Shown: positions 7,773 to 14,412 of the stretch, in pieces | How the letters are laid out: each line of letters begins with the position of its first letter | How positions within the stretch are numbered: the stretch's first letter is position 1 | Assembly: GCA_963790715.1 (NCBI GenBank) | Contig: CAWBPN010000017.1 | Location: 1 to 16,065 of the forward strand | Length of the DNA: 16,065 nucleotides | DNA from: DCFW01 sp963790715 | Lineage (GTDB): Bacteria; Bacteroidota; Bacteroidia; Bacteroidales; Bacteroidaceae | Direction of reading: 5' to 3' | Made by a program: the position numbers and the translations under genes | The notes under the pieces: model-generated | Told to the model about the DNA's origin: nothing | Database searches by the model: none | Seen by the model: the letters and a program-made list of their open reading frames with translations, nothing else

Positions 7773-8117
7773 ATGAAACAATTAATTGCATGTTGCGGAT
7801 TAGATTGCGAAAAATGTGATGCCCGCATAGCCACAATCAGTAATGATAATGATTTGAGAGAAAAAACCGCCCAAAAGTGGAGCGTAATGAACAATTCACC
7901 TGAAATTACGGCAGAAACCATAAATTGTATGGGTTGCCGGGTTGATGGAGTAAAATTTGCGTATTGCGGTTTTTGTGAAATCCGCAAATGTGTAAATGAG
8001 AAAGGATTTAATACCTGCGGTGACTGTAAAGAATTGGATAATTGCCAAATCGTTGGTGCTGTTCTTCAAAACACTCCGGAGGCAAAAGAAAATCTTTTAT
8101 CTTCTACAAATAAATAG
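7773..8117 (+). CDS. DUF3795-family cysteine-rich protein
   Basis: A small cytoplasmic-looking protein of 114 residues starting MKQLIACCGLDCEKC. It has twelve cysteines, at 7, 8, 12, 15, 52, 55, 65, 68, 73, 82, 85 and 91, most as CxxC pairs (CEKC, CMGC, CGFC, CGDC), which suggests zinc or iron-sulfur binding. The pattern and opening CGLDCxxC fit the DUF3795 family, whose biochemical role is not established. A TTG 15 bp upstream (7758) is in frame, but the ATG at 7773 gives the family's usual N-terminus. It lies 16 bp after the thioredoxin-like gene and may belong to the same transcript, linking two thiol-rich proteins. No clear terminator follows. Confidence 0.85.
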   Translation: MKQLIACCGLDCEKCDARIATISNDNDLREKTAQKWSVMNNSPEITAETINCMGCRVDGVKFAYCGFCEIRKCVNEKGFNTCGDCKELDNCQIVGAVLQNTPEAKENLLSSTNK

Positions 8118-8163
8118 CTTCTGTCAAAATTATCAGTGTAGAATTACTCCGCCTTTAGGAGAT

Positions 8164-8220
8164 AGATTTGAGAATTATCAAAGATAGATTTGAGAATTTT
8201 TGTTTGAAGATTTGAGAATT
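8164..8220. repeat. Three 22-bp-period direct repeats
   Basis: The 13-mer AGATTTGAGAATT occurs at 8164-8176, 8186-8198 and 8208-8220, exactly 22 bp apart, with 9-bp gaps that differ between copies. It sits between the convergent 3' ends of the DUF3795 and VapE genes. The short unit, even phase and AT-richness look like protein-binding iterons, but an old tandem duplication is equally possible. Confidence 0.7.
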
Positions 8221-8253
8221 TTCCAAAACTGATGACCTATAATTAAACGGCAA

Positions 8254-9804
8254 TTACCTTCTGACTACATAATACTTGTTGCCGTCTTCATAATGCTCTT
8301 TGCGATAATCCAATTCTTTTAGTAACCCCCAAACCTTGCTTTCTTTTACGCCTTTCATCGCCTCTTTATCTGTTGCTCTCATTTCGTCGTATATCTCTCG
8401 TGCAGAGAGCTTTATCGTCTTCTCATTGCCTATCGGCTTTCTGAAAAGCGTGTCGAAAACATCAGCTTCTATCGTATTGCGCTGATAAGCTGCATTATGT
8501 GCCATTATCTCAGCTTCTTCGTCCTCTTCGAACCAATAGCGTTTGCCTTCTTCTATTTCTTCTTTCAGTTGGGCATATATCTGTGCATGGTCTATCGGTG
8601 AACAGTCTATCTTTTTATCTACATCTATACAGATAAAACGTCGGCTTCCCGTTGGGTCGGTCAACAAGTCTCTTCTGTTTGAAGTGGCTATGAATGAGGT
8701 CGTTCGCGGTAAATTGCTAAGTCCCCGTTGATAGGCTTTCTTCGTATTTACCGTTGCCATTTGCATCAAGTTCTTCAGCGATGCCATACCTTTAGCCGAG
8801 TATTTGTCTATTTCATCCAAGTTTATCAGAGCAAACTCGGTCAGCTTTTCTTCCGCTCTGGCTGTGGAATTGATATTTAACCTATCAAGGTAATACGGCT
8901 GCAATTCATCAGGTAACAGCAGTTTACAGAAAGTCGATTTCTGTCGTCCCTGTCTCTTGCTTATAAGTATAGGTGCAACACTGTTGCCGTGAAGTGTGTC
9001 TCTTCCCAACCATTGTGCTGTCAAGCCACGCATCCATGTGTGGAAATGCTTTACCCAGAACTCGCTCTTTGATACTCTTTCTGCCAAAGGTGTTACACGG
9101 TCTTTGCCGTCCCACTTGGGCAAAGACTCCAAGTAATCCTTCATTGGATGGAAATTGGCAATAAACGTTGAGTCCACGTGTCGGCGAATGTCATTGTCCC
9201 AAACATTTACGCCGTTTTTGCGTGCATATGTGCACATACTGTGAATTACACGTTCCGTTATCTTGGCATAAGGCTCATTGCTGTTCAATAACCTGTATTC
9301 CGTTTGGTCGGTTATTTCATTGTGTCTCAGCTCATAACGGTTATTCATAAAATATTCAAACTTGATGATTTCCGAAGATGTTTTCTTTACTTCCTCTTTT
9401 GTTGGTCGTAGTTGAGAATTCACCTCTATTATATGAGGGTCGCGCTCTTCTCTCTGACAAATATTCTTTGCAGGTGCAGGTTGCTGTTCTTCACCTTTGG
9501 AAATCGGAGTTTTACTTGTTTCGGCTTTACCGACTTCTACTTTACTTGTTTCAGCAATGCGAGCTTCAGCCTTGTCAGCTTCTGCTTTACTTATAGTTGC
9601 TGCAGCTTGTGCAATCATGACGCTGACATCGCCTGTCCAATTCGGTTGCTTCTTTACCAGGATATAATTATTCGTTATATCATGTATGTCTGATGCCAGT
9701 TCAGAAATACATTTCTCTGTCTCTTCTCTTTTACCGTTTACTTCGGTCAATATTTTGCTCAAAGCAAAAATATCAGATACTTTAATTCTTATTCTTTCTC
9801 TCAT
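8254..9804 (-). CDS. VapE-type P-loop ATPase with C-terminal DUF3874
   Basis: A protein of 516 residues. An N-terminal helical part is followed by a low-complexity linker (about 70-105, repeated KAE/TSK units). A VapE (PF05272-like) core spans about 205-430. It has a variant Walker A QGRQKST (285-291; the usual second glycine is replaced by Q), Walker B FALINLDEID with D330/E331, sensor-like N376 in IATSNRRD, and an arginine finger in GSRRF (388-389). The last ~90 residues (DVFDTLFRKPI...SAREIYDEM...YYVVRR) fit the DUF3874 tail. Such proteins are predicted superfamily-3-helicase-like ATPases of phage, plasmid and island origin, often paired with a VirE_N primase-like gene, which is absent here. 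It has a near-ideal promoter 45 bp upstream. It probably marks a phage-related or integrated element. Confidence 0.85.
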   Translation of the reverse strand: MRERIRIKVSDIFALSKILTEVNGKREETEKCISELASDIHDITNNYILVKKQPNWTGDVSVMIAQAAATISKAEADKAEARIAETSKVEVGKAETSKTPISKGEEQQPAPAKNICQREERDPHIIEVNSQLRPTKEEVKKTSSEIIKFEYFMNNRYELRHNEITDQTEYRLLNSNEPYAKITERVIHSMCTYARKNGVNVWDNDIRRHVDSTFIANFHPMKDYLESLPKWDGKDRVTPLAERVSKSEFWVKHFHTWMRGLTAQWLGRDTLHGNSVAPILISKRQGRQKSTFCKLLLPDELQPYYLDRLNINSTARAEEKLTEFALINLDEIDKYSAKGMASLKNLMQMATVNTKKAYQRGLSNLPRTTSFIATSNRRDLLTDPTGSRRFICIDVDKKIDCSPIDHAQIYAQLKEEIEEGKRYWFEEDEEAEIMAHNAAYQRNTIEADVFDTLFRKPIGNEKTIKLSAREIYDEMRATDKEAMKGVKESKVWGLLKELDYRKEHYEDGNKYYVVRR

Positions 9805-9848
9805 TTACTTATTTATTTTTTAATTATTTCAGCAGTTAATTTATACCA

Positions 9849-9879
9849 CAAAGGTATAAAATTCAGACAGCAATGTCAA
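9849..9879 (-). promoter_or_regulatory. Promoter of the VapE-type gene
   Basis: On the minus strand TTG (9879-9877, within TTGACA) is followed after 20 bp by TACCTTTG (9856-9849). This is the best match in the window to the Bacteroidota -33/-7 promoter. The leader to the ATG at 9804 is about 40 bases and A/T-rich. Confidence 0.7.
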
Positions 9880-10258
9880 GCTTTTTACGAATTATTTTCG
9901 AGATAAATCCAATATATTTTATTTTGAAAGTGCTATTCATGTTTCAGTAAACCTTTATTAATAGCCGTTTCCGGCTGACAGGCTGAAGAACTGCATACTC
10001 CATTCTGAAAGATATGCCAATGACACATTCAGTCAGGTGATGCGCCATTGGCAAGTCGATGATATTTAACTTAATAGCAACTCATGATTTTAACTAAAAA
10101 ACGAAAATCATGCTGGGAGAGTTTTATTTCGCCTCAAAATCGGGTAAAATTATATTCATTTTTTGCAATTACCGGAATAAAGAAAATTGCAAAACAACAA
10201 TATTGGCAAAAATAAAGTTTGCCTATGTACGAATATGTCATCTCTTTTGGCACGCTGC

Positions 10259-10288
10259 AATATCTTAGCGACATGTCGTTGCGATATT
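10259..10288. repeat. Nested symmetric dyad
   Basis: AATATC, 4 bp, CGACATGTCG, 4 bp, GATATT. A perfect 10-bp palindrome lies centrally within a second pair of 6-bp arms. The symmetry about one centre suits a dimeric protein site or a cruciform; there is no T-run after it, so it is not a terminator. Confidence 0.55.
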
Positions 10289-10476
10289 ATATATTTATAA
10301 CCATTGCGGCACCTTACCTTGCAATTTATTAAAATGTCACTGAATCGGCGTTCGTCTCATACTGGCGGAGCTCTCGTTTCCCAGTACGTTTAACATATCT
10401 TTTCCAGCGAGTTTTAGGTACTAACTGTGTATGTGTCTGACGTTTTGCAAGTGAATTTCTTGCTGAAAATCAGTAT

Positions 10477-10658
10477 AAAAAATCTAATGGTAGAAGAAAA
10501 AAAAGTTATGCTGCATGAAAAAAAATCTGACGTAGCATAACTTTTTTTTTCACGTAGCGTGTCTTTTTTTTCTTCTAGCATGAGTTGAAAAAACACGTAG
10601 CAACAGATTTTTTTTCATGCTGCATCGAATTTTTATTACTCAACAATTGTTGTTTTTT
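10477..10658. repeat. Phased A/T-tract array with interlocking inverted repeats
   Basis: Nine A- or T-runs of 5-9 bp start at 10477, 10497, 10518, 10542, 10564, 10588, 10608, 10630 and 10653; their centres average 22 bp apart, about two helical turns. Six of the spacers hold variants of a CGTAGCA/TGCTGCA word in both orientations. Perfect inverted arms include 10497-10512 with 10534-10549 (16 bp), 10513-10529 with 10604-10620 (17 bp) and 10492-10505 with 10563-10576 (14 bp). Since these share bases, they are mutually exclusive. Function unknown; bent DNA, a protein-bound array or a structured transcript are all possible. Confidence 0.75.
10641..10658 (+). terminator. Palindrome plus T-run at the array's right edge
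   Basis: The 12-bp perfect palindrome CAACAATTGTTG (10641-10652) is followed by TTTTTT on the plus strand. The stem is AT-rich and the form loopless, so it would be a weak terminator, and no plus-strand gene ends nearby. If real, it would end a transcript running through the array. Confidence 0.25.
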
Positions 10659-10826
10659 CCTGCGACTAATGTATTGTTGCGTAACTAATCCTGAATAGTT
10701 CATGGCAAAATTGTTAAGCGAATCTGATGGCTTCAGGTTGTCAGCCGTACAGCCGGAAATGCCGATAAATACAGTCGCTCTGAAAGATGAATAGATTATA
10801 TTTATTTGTATAATAGCGGTGAAATA

Positions 10827-11885
10827 TTACGATATGACACTGATAATGGCATTCATAACATCTTCAACTTTCTTATTGTTCGTATCTATTGAAATGCTTC
10901 CGTTACCGTAAGGGCCATAAACGTTTATGCGGGTTACCGAAAACAAACCTATTGTGGTGACACCGCTTGCACATGCCATGTGCATCATGCCGCAATCGCC
11001 GCTTATGTAATAGTTGGTGTTCGACACTAATGATGCAATCTCACGGATATTTTTACTGTAAAACGACGGAGCCTTGAACGCTATTTGAGAGATCTTTTCT
11101 TTCGGTAGAATCTCGATGATATTGTATTCATTGCCATATTTCTCCATTAGCATATTGTACAAACTTGTCCACCATGTTTCGGTGTAACATTTTTCACCGG
11201 TAGCATAAGTGTAAACGCATATATTCTTTTTGTCATTGTCGACGAGTTTCTTTAAGAGCATTCTTCCGTTAGCCCTCTCGACCGAATCAAGTTTTAGGTC
11301 TAAGAGAGGGAGGGGTTTGTCTTTGAATAGATTTATGTCGCCGTAGAAACATTTTCTAAGGTTGTATACCGGAGTTTTAGCATTATGAGTGTAATCGCTG
11401 AATGTAGAATTCAGTTCCCCGTCAAAAATATTATATATTATTCTCTTTGATTTTACGACTTTAGTGGAAATTTTGCCTGACGATGACCCGTTCTCAACGT
11501 TGATAACCAAATCGTACTTGTTTTTTCTTAATTTAATCCATGCATACAGGTATTTGAATACATTATTAAACGGTTTTTGGGGTAACTTGATTATACGTTT
11601 TACGTTGGGATAATTTTGGAATACCGGAGTGGCAATATATCCTCTCACGAAGATGTCTATCTTGCACGACGGATAAAGGTTGGAAACTTCCTGAACCAAC
11701 GGAGTTGTTAAAAGTTGGTTTCCCAACCGGCTGTTCGGCTTGGAAATAAATACTCTGTTAACAGTGATGTCTTTAATGTTCATCTCCTTATCCGGTTCAC
11801 CGATTGACTTTGTGATACGTCCCATAACCGCGTTTCGTATAACGTTGACGCGTTTCTTGAATGTATGTTTTCTTATCTTATTCAT
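10827..11885 (-). CDS. GT9-family glycosyltransferase (heptosyltransferase-like)
   Basis: A cytoplasmic or membrane-associated glycosyltransferase of 352 residues, GT-B fold, of the LPS-heptosyltransferase-like family 9. After a basic N-terminal extension (KIRKHTFKKR), the N-domain opens with VFISKPNSRLGNQLLTTPLVQEVSNLYP, the usual family start. The C-domain has the donor-binding signature YYISGDCGMMHMACASGV with D297 and H302, then TTIGLFSVT. It probably adds a sugar to lipopolysaccharide, capsule or another surface glycan; the donor is unknown. The frame is open up to 11969, but the TACCTTTG box at 11908-11915 lies inside that extension, so MNKIRKH at 11885 is the start. It is not embedded in a glycan cluster here, which is unusual for such enzymes. 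Confidence 0.85.
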   Translation of the reverse strand: MNKIRKHTFKKRVNVIRNAVMGRITKSIGEPDKEMNIKDITVNRVFISKPNSRLGNQLLTTPLVQEVSNLYPSCKIDIFVRGYIATPVFQNYPNVKRIIKLPQKPFNNVFKYLYAWIKLRKNKYDLVINVENGSSSGKISTKVVKSKRIIYNIFDGELNSTFSDYTHNAKTPVYNLRKCFYGDINLFKDKPLPLLDLKLDSVERANGRMLLKKLVDNDKKNICVYTYATGEKCYTETWWTSLYNMLMEKYGNEYNIIEILPKEKISQIAFKAPSFYSKNIREIASLVSNTNYYISGDCGMMHMACASGVTTIGLFSVTRINVYGPYGNGSISIDTNNKKVEDVMNAIISVIS

Positions 11886-11907
11886 AATATATAATCTAAA
11901 TAACAGA

Positions 11908-11915
11908 CAAAGGTA
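11908..11915 (-). promoter_or_regulatory. Promoter -7 box of the glycosyltransferase gene
   Basis: TACCTTTG on the minus strand, within GTTTGTTACCTTTGTCTG (11921-11904). The leader to ATG 11885 is about 16-20 bases. The same 18-mer with one change faces the other way at 12021-12038. Confidence 0.5.
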
Positions 11916-12026
11916 ACAAACTTTTTGTAGAAAAGTTGAATTTATTGTCCCATTTGTATCATTAAGCATCGATGGTTTAACATAAAGATAACATATCGAT
12001 AACTTTTCATGTATTGATTTGTTTGT

Positions 12027-12034
12027 TACCTTTG
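12027..12034 (+). promoter_or_regulatory. Promoter -7 box of the CarboxypepD_reg gene
   Basis: TACCTTTG on the plus strand. The predicted transcription start lies after an in-frame ATG at 12019, which supports the ATG at 12052 as the real start. It is a near-exact mirror of the glycosyltransferase promoter. Confidence 0.5.
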
Positions 12035-12051
12035 TCAGAAAGTTAAAAGAA

Positions 12052-13128
12052 ATGAGAAAGACAAAATTATTTTTTGTGCTGTTGTTGTGTTTGTTTGGTG
12101 TATCATCAGCCGTAAAATCTCAAGTACGAATATTGGACGAAGAAACAAAAAAGCCTGTTCCGTTTGCCACGGTTACCGAAGAAGCCCAGTTGGTATGCTA
12201 TTCCGATACGGCAGGATATATCAAACTACCGACAGATGGGAATGCGGAAATAACTATTCAGGATGTAGCGTACCAAACATACGAAGGCAAGGTAAGTGAT
12301 GTGCCTAAAGAGGTTTTTCTGAAACCGCTAAACTATAATCTTAATGATATAGAAGTCAAAGCATCGCATCCCGATTATATACGGCTAAAGGGATATTTCA
12401 GAAACTACGAAGTTAATTCGGAGAAGAATGACAGCACATTAAGTTGCTATGCAGATGGGATTGTTGAATATTACATACCCATAAGCGGGGGCAGTGTTAA
12501 GCATCGTCTTCTTGAATATCGCTCTTTTCAAAGAAAATCTTCTCAAGATAAAGATTCAACGTCTATGATGAAAAACATGGATTTGTTTGGTACTAAAGTT
12601 CCTAAAATGAGTTCTGATGAACCATTTTCAAAAGAAACAAAGTTTGGCAAATATCAAATAACGAGCGACGGACGTTTAATGGTTAAGGATATTTTAGCCG
12701 GAACTGTCAGAACGGATAGTTCGCACCGCAAACTTATGAGCATTAATATGCTGGCTCCGCGTAATAAATTCTCAATATCTATTTTCGGTTTAGTTAGTGT
12801 AGCATGGTACAAAGATATTCGTACGGTTTATGCTAAATTGAAAAATGATTCCTTTTCATGGTCGGGCTTTATAAGTCAGAGTGAATATCAAAAATGGGAA
12901 GCCAAGGTGAGGAAAAAGCATGATATAATTGTCGATGAATATTCAGAGTTTTACGTTCAGGAGCATGATTATGTAAGCAAGGATGATGTGAAGAAGATAA
13001 AGATGACGAGTAGCGATAAGGTTCCGGATGGGCAGAGCTATACTTCACCTTATTGGAATGATACATATATTCCCCGCAACAGTGATTATGTGGAGAATAT
13101 GTTGAAAAATATGATGAAAGCACATTAA
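12052..13128 (+). CDS. Secreted CarboxypepD_reg-domain protein
   Basis: A protein of 358 residues with a signal peptide (MRKTKLFFVLLLCLFGVSSA). A carboxypeptidase-regulatory-like beta-sandwich spans about 25-95 (VRILDEETKKPVPFATV, AGYIKLP, FLKPLNYNLNDIEVKA), the domain usually found at the front of TonB-dependent receptors. Here no barrel follows; the remaining ~260 residues are a mixed, charged periplasmic domain that I do not recognise, with no membrane anchor or lipobox. The start at 12052 was chosen because the promoter lies just before it and it gives a clean signal peptide. The protein may be a soluble periplasmic or outer-membrane-associated partner. The CPBP protease gene follows 73 bp later with its own promoter. 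Confidence 0.8.
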   Translation: MRKTKLFFVLLLCLFGVSSAVKSQVRILDEETKKPVPFATVTEEAQLVCYSDTAGYIKLPTDGNAEITIQDVAYQTYEGKVSDVPKEVFLKPLNYNLNDIEVKASHPDYIRLKGYFRNYEVNSEKNDSTLSCYADGIVEYYIPISGGSVKHRLLEYRSFQRKSSQDKDSTSMMKNMDLFGTKVPKMSSDEPFSKETKFGKYQITSDGRLMVKDILAGTVRTDSSHRKLMSINMLAPRNKFSISIFGLVSVAWYKDIRTVYAKLKNDSFSWSGFISQSEYQKWEAKVRKKHDIIVDEYSEFYVQEHDYVSKDDVKKIKMTSSDKVPDGQSYTSPYWNDTYIPRNSDYVENMLKNMMKAH

Positions 13129-13129
13129 T

Positions 13130-13181
13130 CTAATCATAACATATAAATAACTAATCATAAAAAGGAAGTTTAGTACTTTTG
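13130..13181 (+). promoter_or_regulatory. CPBP gene promoter with paired upstream repeats
   Basis: The -7 box TACTTTTG is at 13174-13181. Upstream, the 10-mer CTAATCATAA occurs at 13130-13139 and 13151-13160, 21 bp (two turns) apart. The nearer copy occupies the -33 region, where no TTG is seen, so an activator bound there may replace the -33 contact. This is inference from spacing. Confidence 0.4.
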
Positions 13182-13201
13182 TAACAAAAAATTATACGAA
13201 T

Positions 13202-14134
13202 ATGAATCATTTGGAAAGTGTAACACCAAAACGAAATAAATGGTGGTGGTATTTATTAACGATTGTAGGCAGTATTGTTGGAGCAAGTATTATATGTGGT
13301 ATGTTGGAATGGACGTATTATTTATATATGCATATTAGGACTGGTAACAGTTTGCATGTTATTAGGCACGCTTTCAAAGTTACGCTGAAGTCAAATAACA
13401 ATTTAGAGGAGACCTTAGTTATTGAACTTTTGGCATTTGCTTTAGTGTTATTATGCCTAATTATTTTGATTAAAGTTATTCATGGACGAAAGTGGACAGA
13501 GGTTATCAACGGCACAAATCACATACGTTGGTCAAGATTATTTCATGGATTTGCATTTTGGGGCGGCATGATGTTGGTTGGTTATTTAATAGATTATATA
13601 TTTTGTCCTAATATCTATGTGTGGCAATTCAAACCGGAAAAGTTTATTCCTTTGTTTTTTATTTCACTTCTTTTCATCTTTCAAACTTCGTATGAGGAAC
13701 TCATTTGCCGTGGATATCTTGCGCAAGGTTTTGCTTCATGGACTAAAAGTCGATGGTGCGCATTGATTTTCCCAACTATTATTTTTGCCTTTGGACATTC
13801 TTCAAATCCGGAATGTGCCGGATATGGTTATGGAATAATGATGGCATCTTATGCTTTAATAGGATTGACTTTTGGACTGATGACTATACTGGATGATGGC
13901 GCAGAATTAGCTATCGGTGCACATACGGCCAATAATATGTTGGGATCACTTCTCGTTAATTATAAAGATTCTGCATTACCGACCGATTCTCTATTTTATA
14001 CGACTCAGAATAATCCTTATCAGGATTTTATATCCAATTTAATTTTTGCAATTATACTTATCATTATAATGGCTCAGGTATATAAATGGAAATTTAATGT
14101 GATAAACAAAAAGGTTGTTATAAGAGAAAATTAA
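13202..14134 (+). CDS. CPBP-family intramembrane metalloprotease
   Basis: An integral membrane protein of 310 residues with about seven to eight hydrophobic segments (for example 16-38, 75-92, 113-130, 149-160, 186-198, 212-226 and 278-294). All three family motifs are present: EExxxR at E165-E166-L-I-C-R170, FAFGH ending in H199, and HxxxN at H241-N245. These form the metal-binding active site of Rce1/Abi-type proteases. The substrate is unknown; relatives act in peptide maturation, bacteriocin immunity or envelope processing, and no bacteriocin-like gene is seen nearby. There is no signal peptide. It has its own TAnnTTTG promoter and ends before a strong hairpin terminator. Confidence 0.9.
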   Translation: MNHLESVTPKRNKWWWYLLTIVGSIVGASIICGMLEWTYYLYMHIRTGNSLHVIRHAFKVTLKSNNNLEETLVIELLAFALVLLCLIILIKVIHGRKWTEVINGTNHIRWSRLFHGFAFWGGMMLVGYLIDYIFCPNIYVWQFKPEKFIPLFFISLLFIFQTSYEELICRGYLAQGFASWTKSRWCALIFPTIIFAFGHSSNPECAGYGYGIMMASYALIGLTFGLMTILDDGAELAIGAHTANNMLGSLLVNYKDSALPTDSLFYTTQNNPYQDFISNLIFAIILIIIMAQVYKWKFNVINKKVVIREN

Positions 14135-14181
14135 AAAATAATATATTAATAGACCTATTTATAATAAGCAAATATAATACT

Positions 14182-14215
14182 AAAACTACGGCCATAGATA
14201 AACGGCCGTGGTTTT
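14182..14215 (+). terminator. Intrinsic terminator after the CPBP gene
   Basis: AAAACTACGGCC (14182-14193), a 10-nt loop, then GGCCGTGGTTTT (14204-14215). This is a 12-bp stem with one G-U pair and a GC core, flanked by A- and T-runs, so it may work in both directions. The 185 bases from 14216 to 14400 hold nothing I can identify. Confidence 0.8.
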
Positions 14216-14412
14216 AATTTAATCTAAACCAAAAAGCCACCATAGAAACTTTACTAGTGTATGAGGTATATTTATATAGTATACATCACCATTGATTTCT
14301 TTCATTTCCTATACAGACATTTCTGTAATAAAATTGTTTGATTTCCCCATTTTACATAAAATTCATGATTATACTCCTAATTGATTATTTTTTGTAAATA
14401 GGGTCTGCTGAA

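Larger units (their letters stand above)
9805..10826. other. 1-kb gene-free, dyad-rich region
   Basis: No credible coding frame is present on either strand; a 60-codon frame at 10414-10596 is an accident of the homopolymer tracts. The region carries a chain of stem-forming dyads: 9963-9976 (AGCCG/CGGCT), 10016-10052 (GCCAATG/CATTGGC), 10083-10112 (CATGATTTT/AAAATCATG), 10161-10194 (TTTTGCAATT/AATTGCAAAA), 10205-10223 (GGCAAA/TTTGCC), 10259-10288 (nested dyad) and 10360-10386 (TACTGG/CCAGTA). The phased A/T-tract array at 10477-10658 follows. Two diverged inverted copies (9942-9977 and 10750-10785) lie near its edges. Confidence 0.6.

Noticed and set aside
8164..8220. Possible CRISPR array
   Set aside because: Units are 13 bp with 9-bp gaps, only three copies, and no cas genes; too short for repeats and spacers.
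9942..10386. Integron attC-like or tRNA structure in the dyad region
   Set aside because: No integrase, no conserved attC core sites, and no cloverleaf with T-loop or anticodon arms could be drawn.
10414..10596. 60-codon minus-strand frame in the tract array
   Set aside because: It is made of homopolymer-encoded F/K runs with no start context or recognisable protein pattern.
11886..11969. Longer N-terminus for the glycosyltransferase
   Set aside because: The extension contains the promoter box and adds residues unlike the family.
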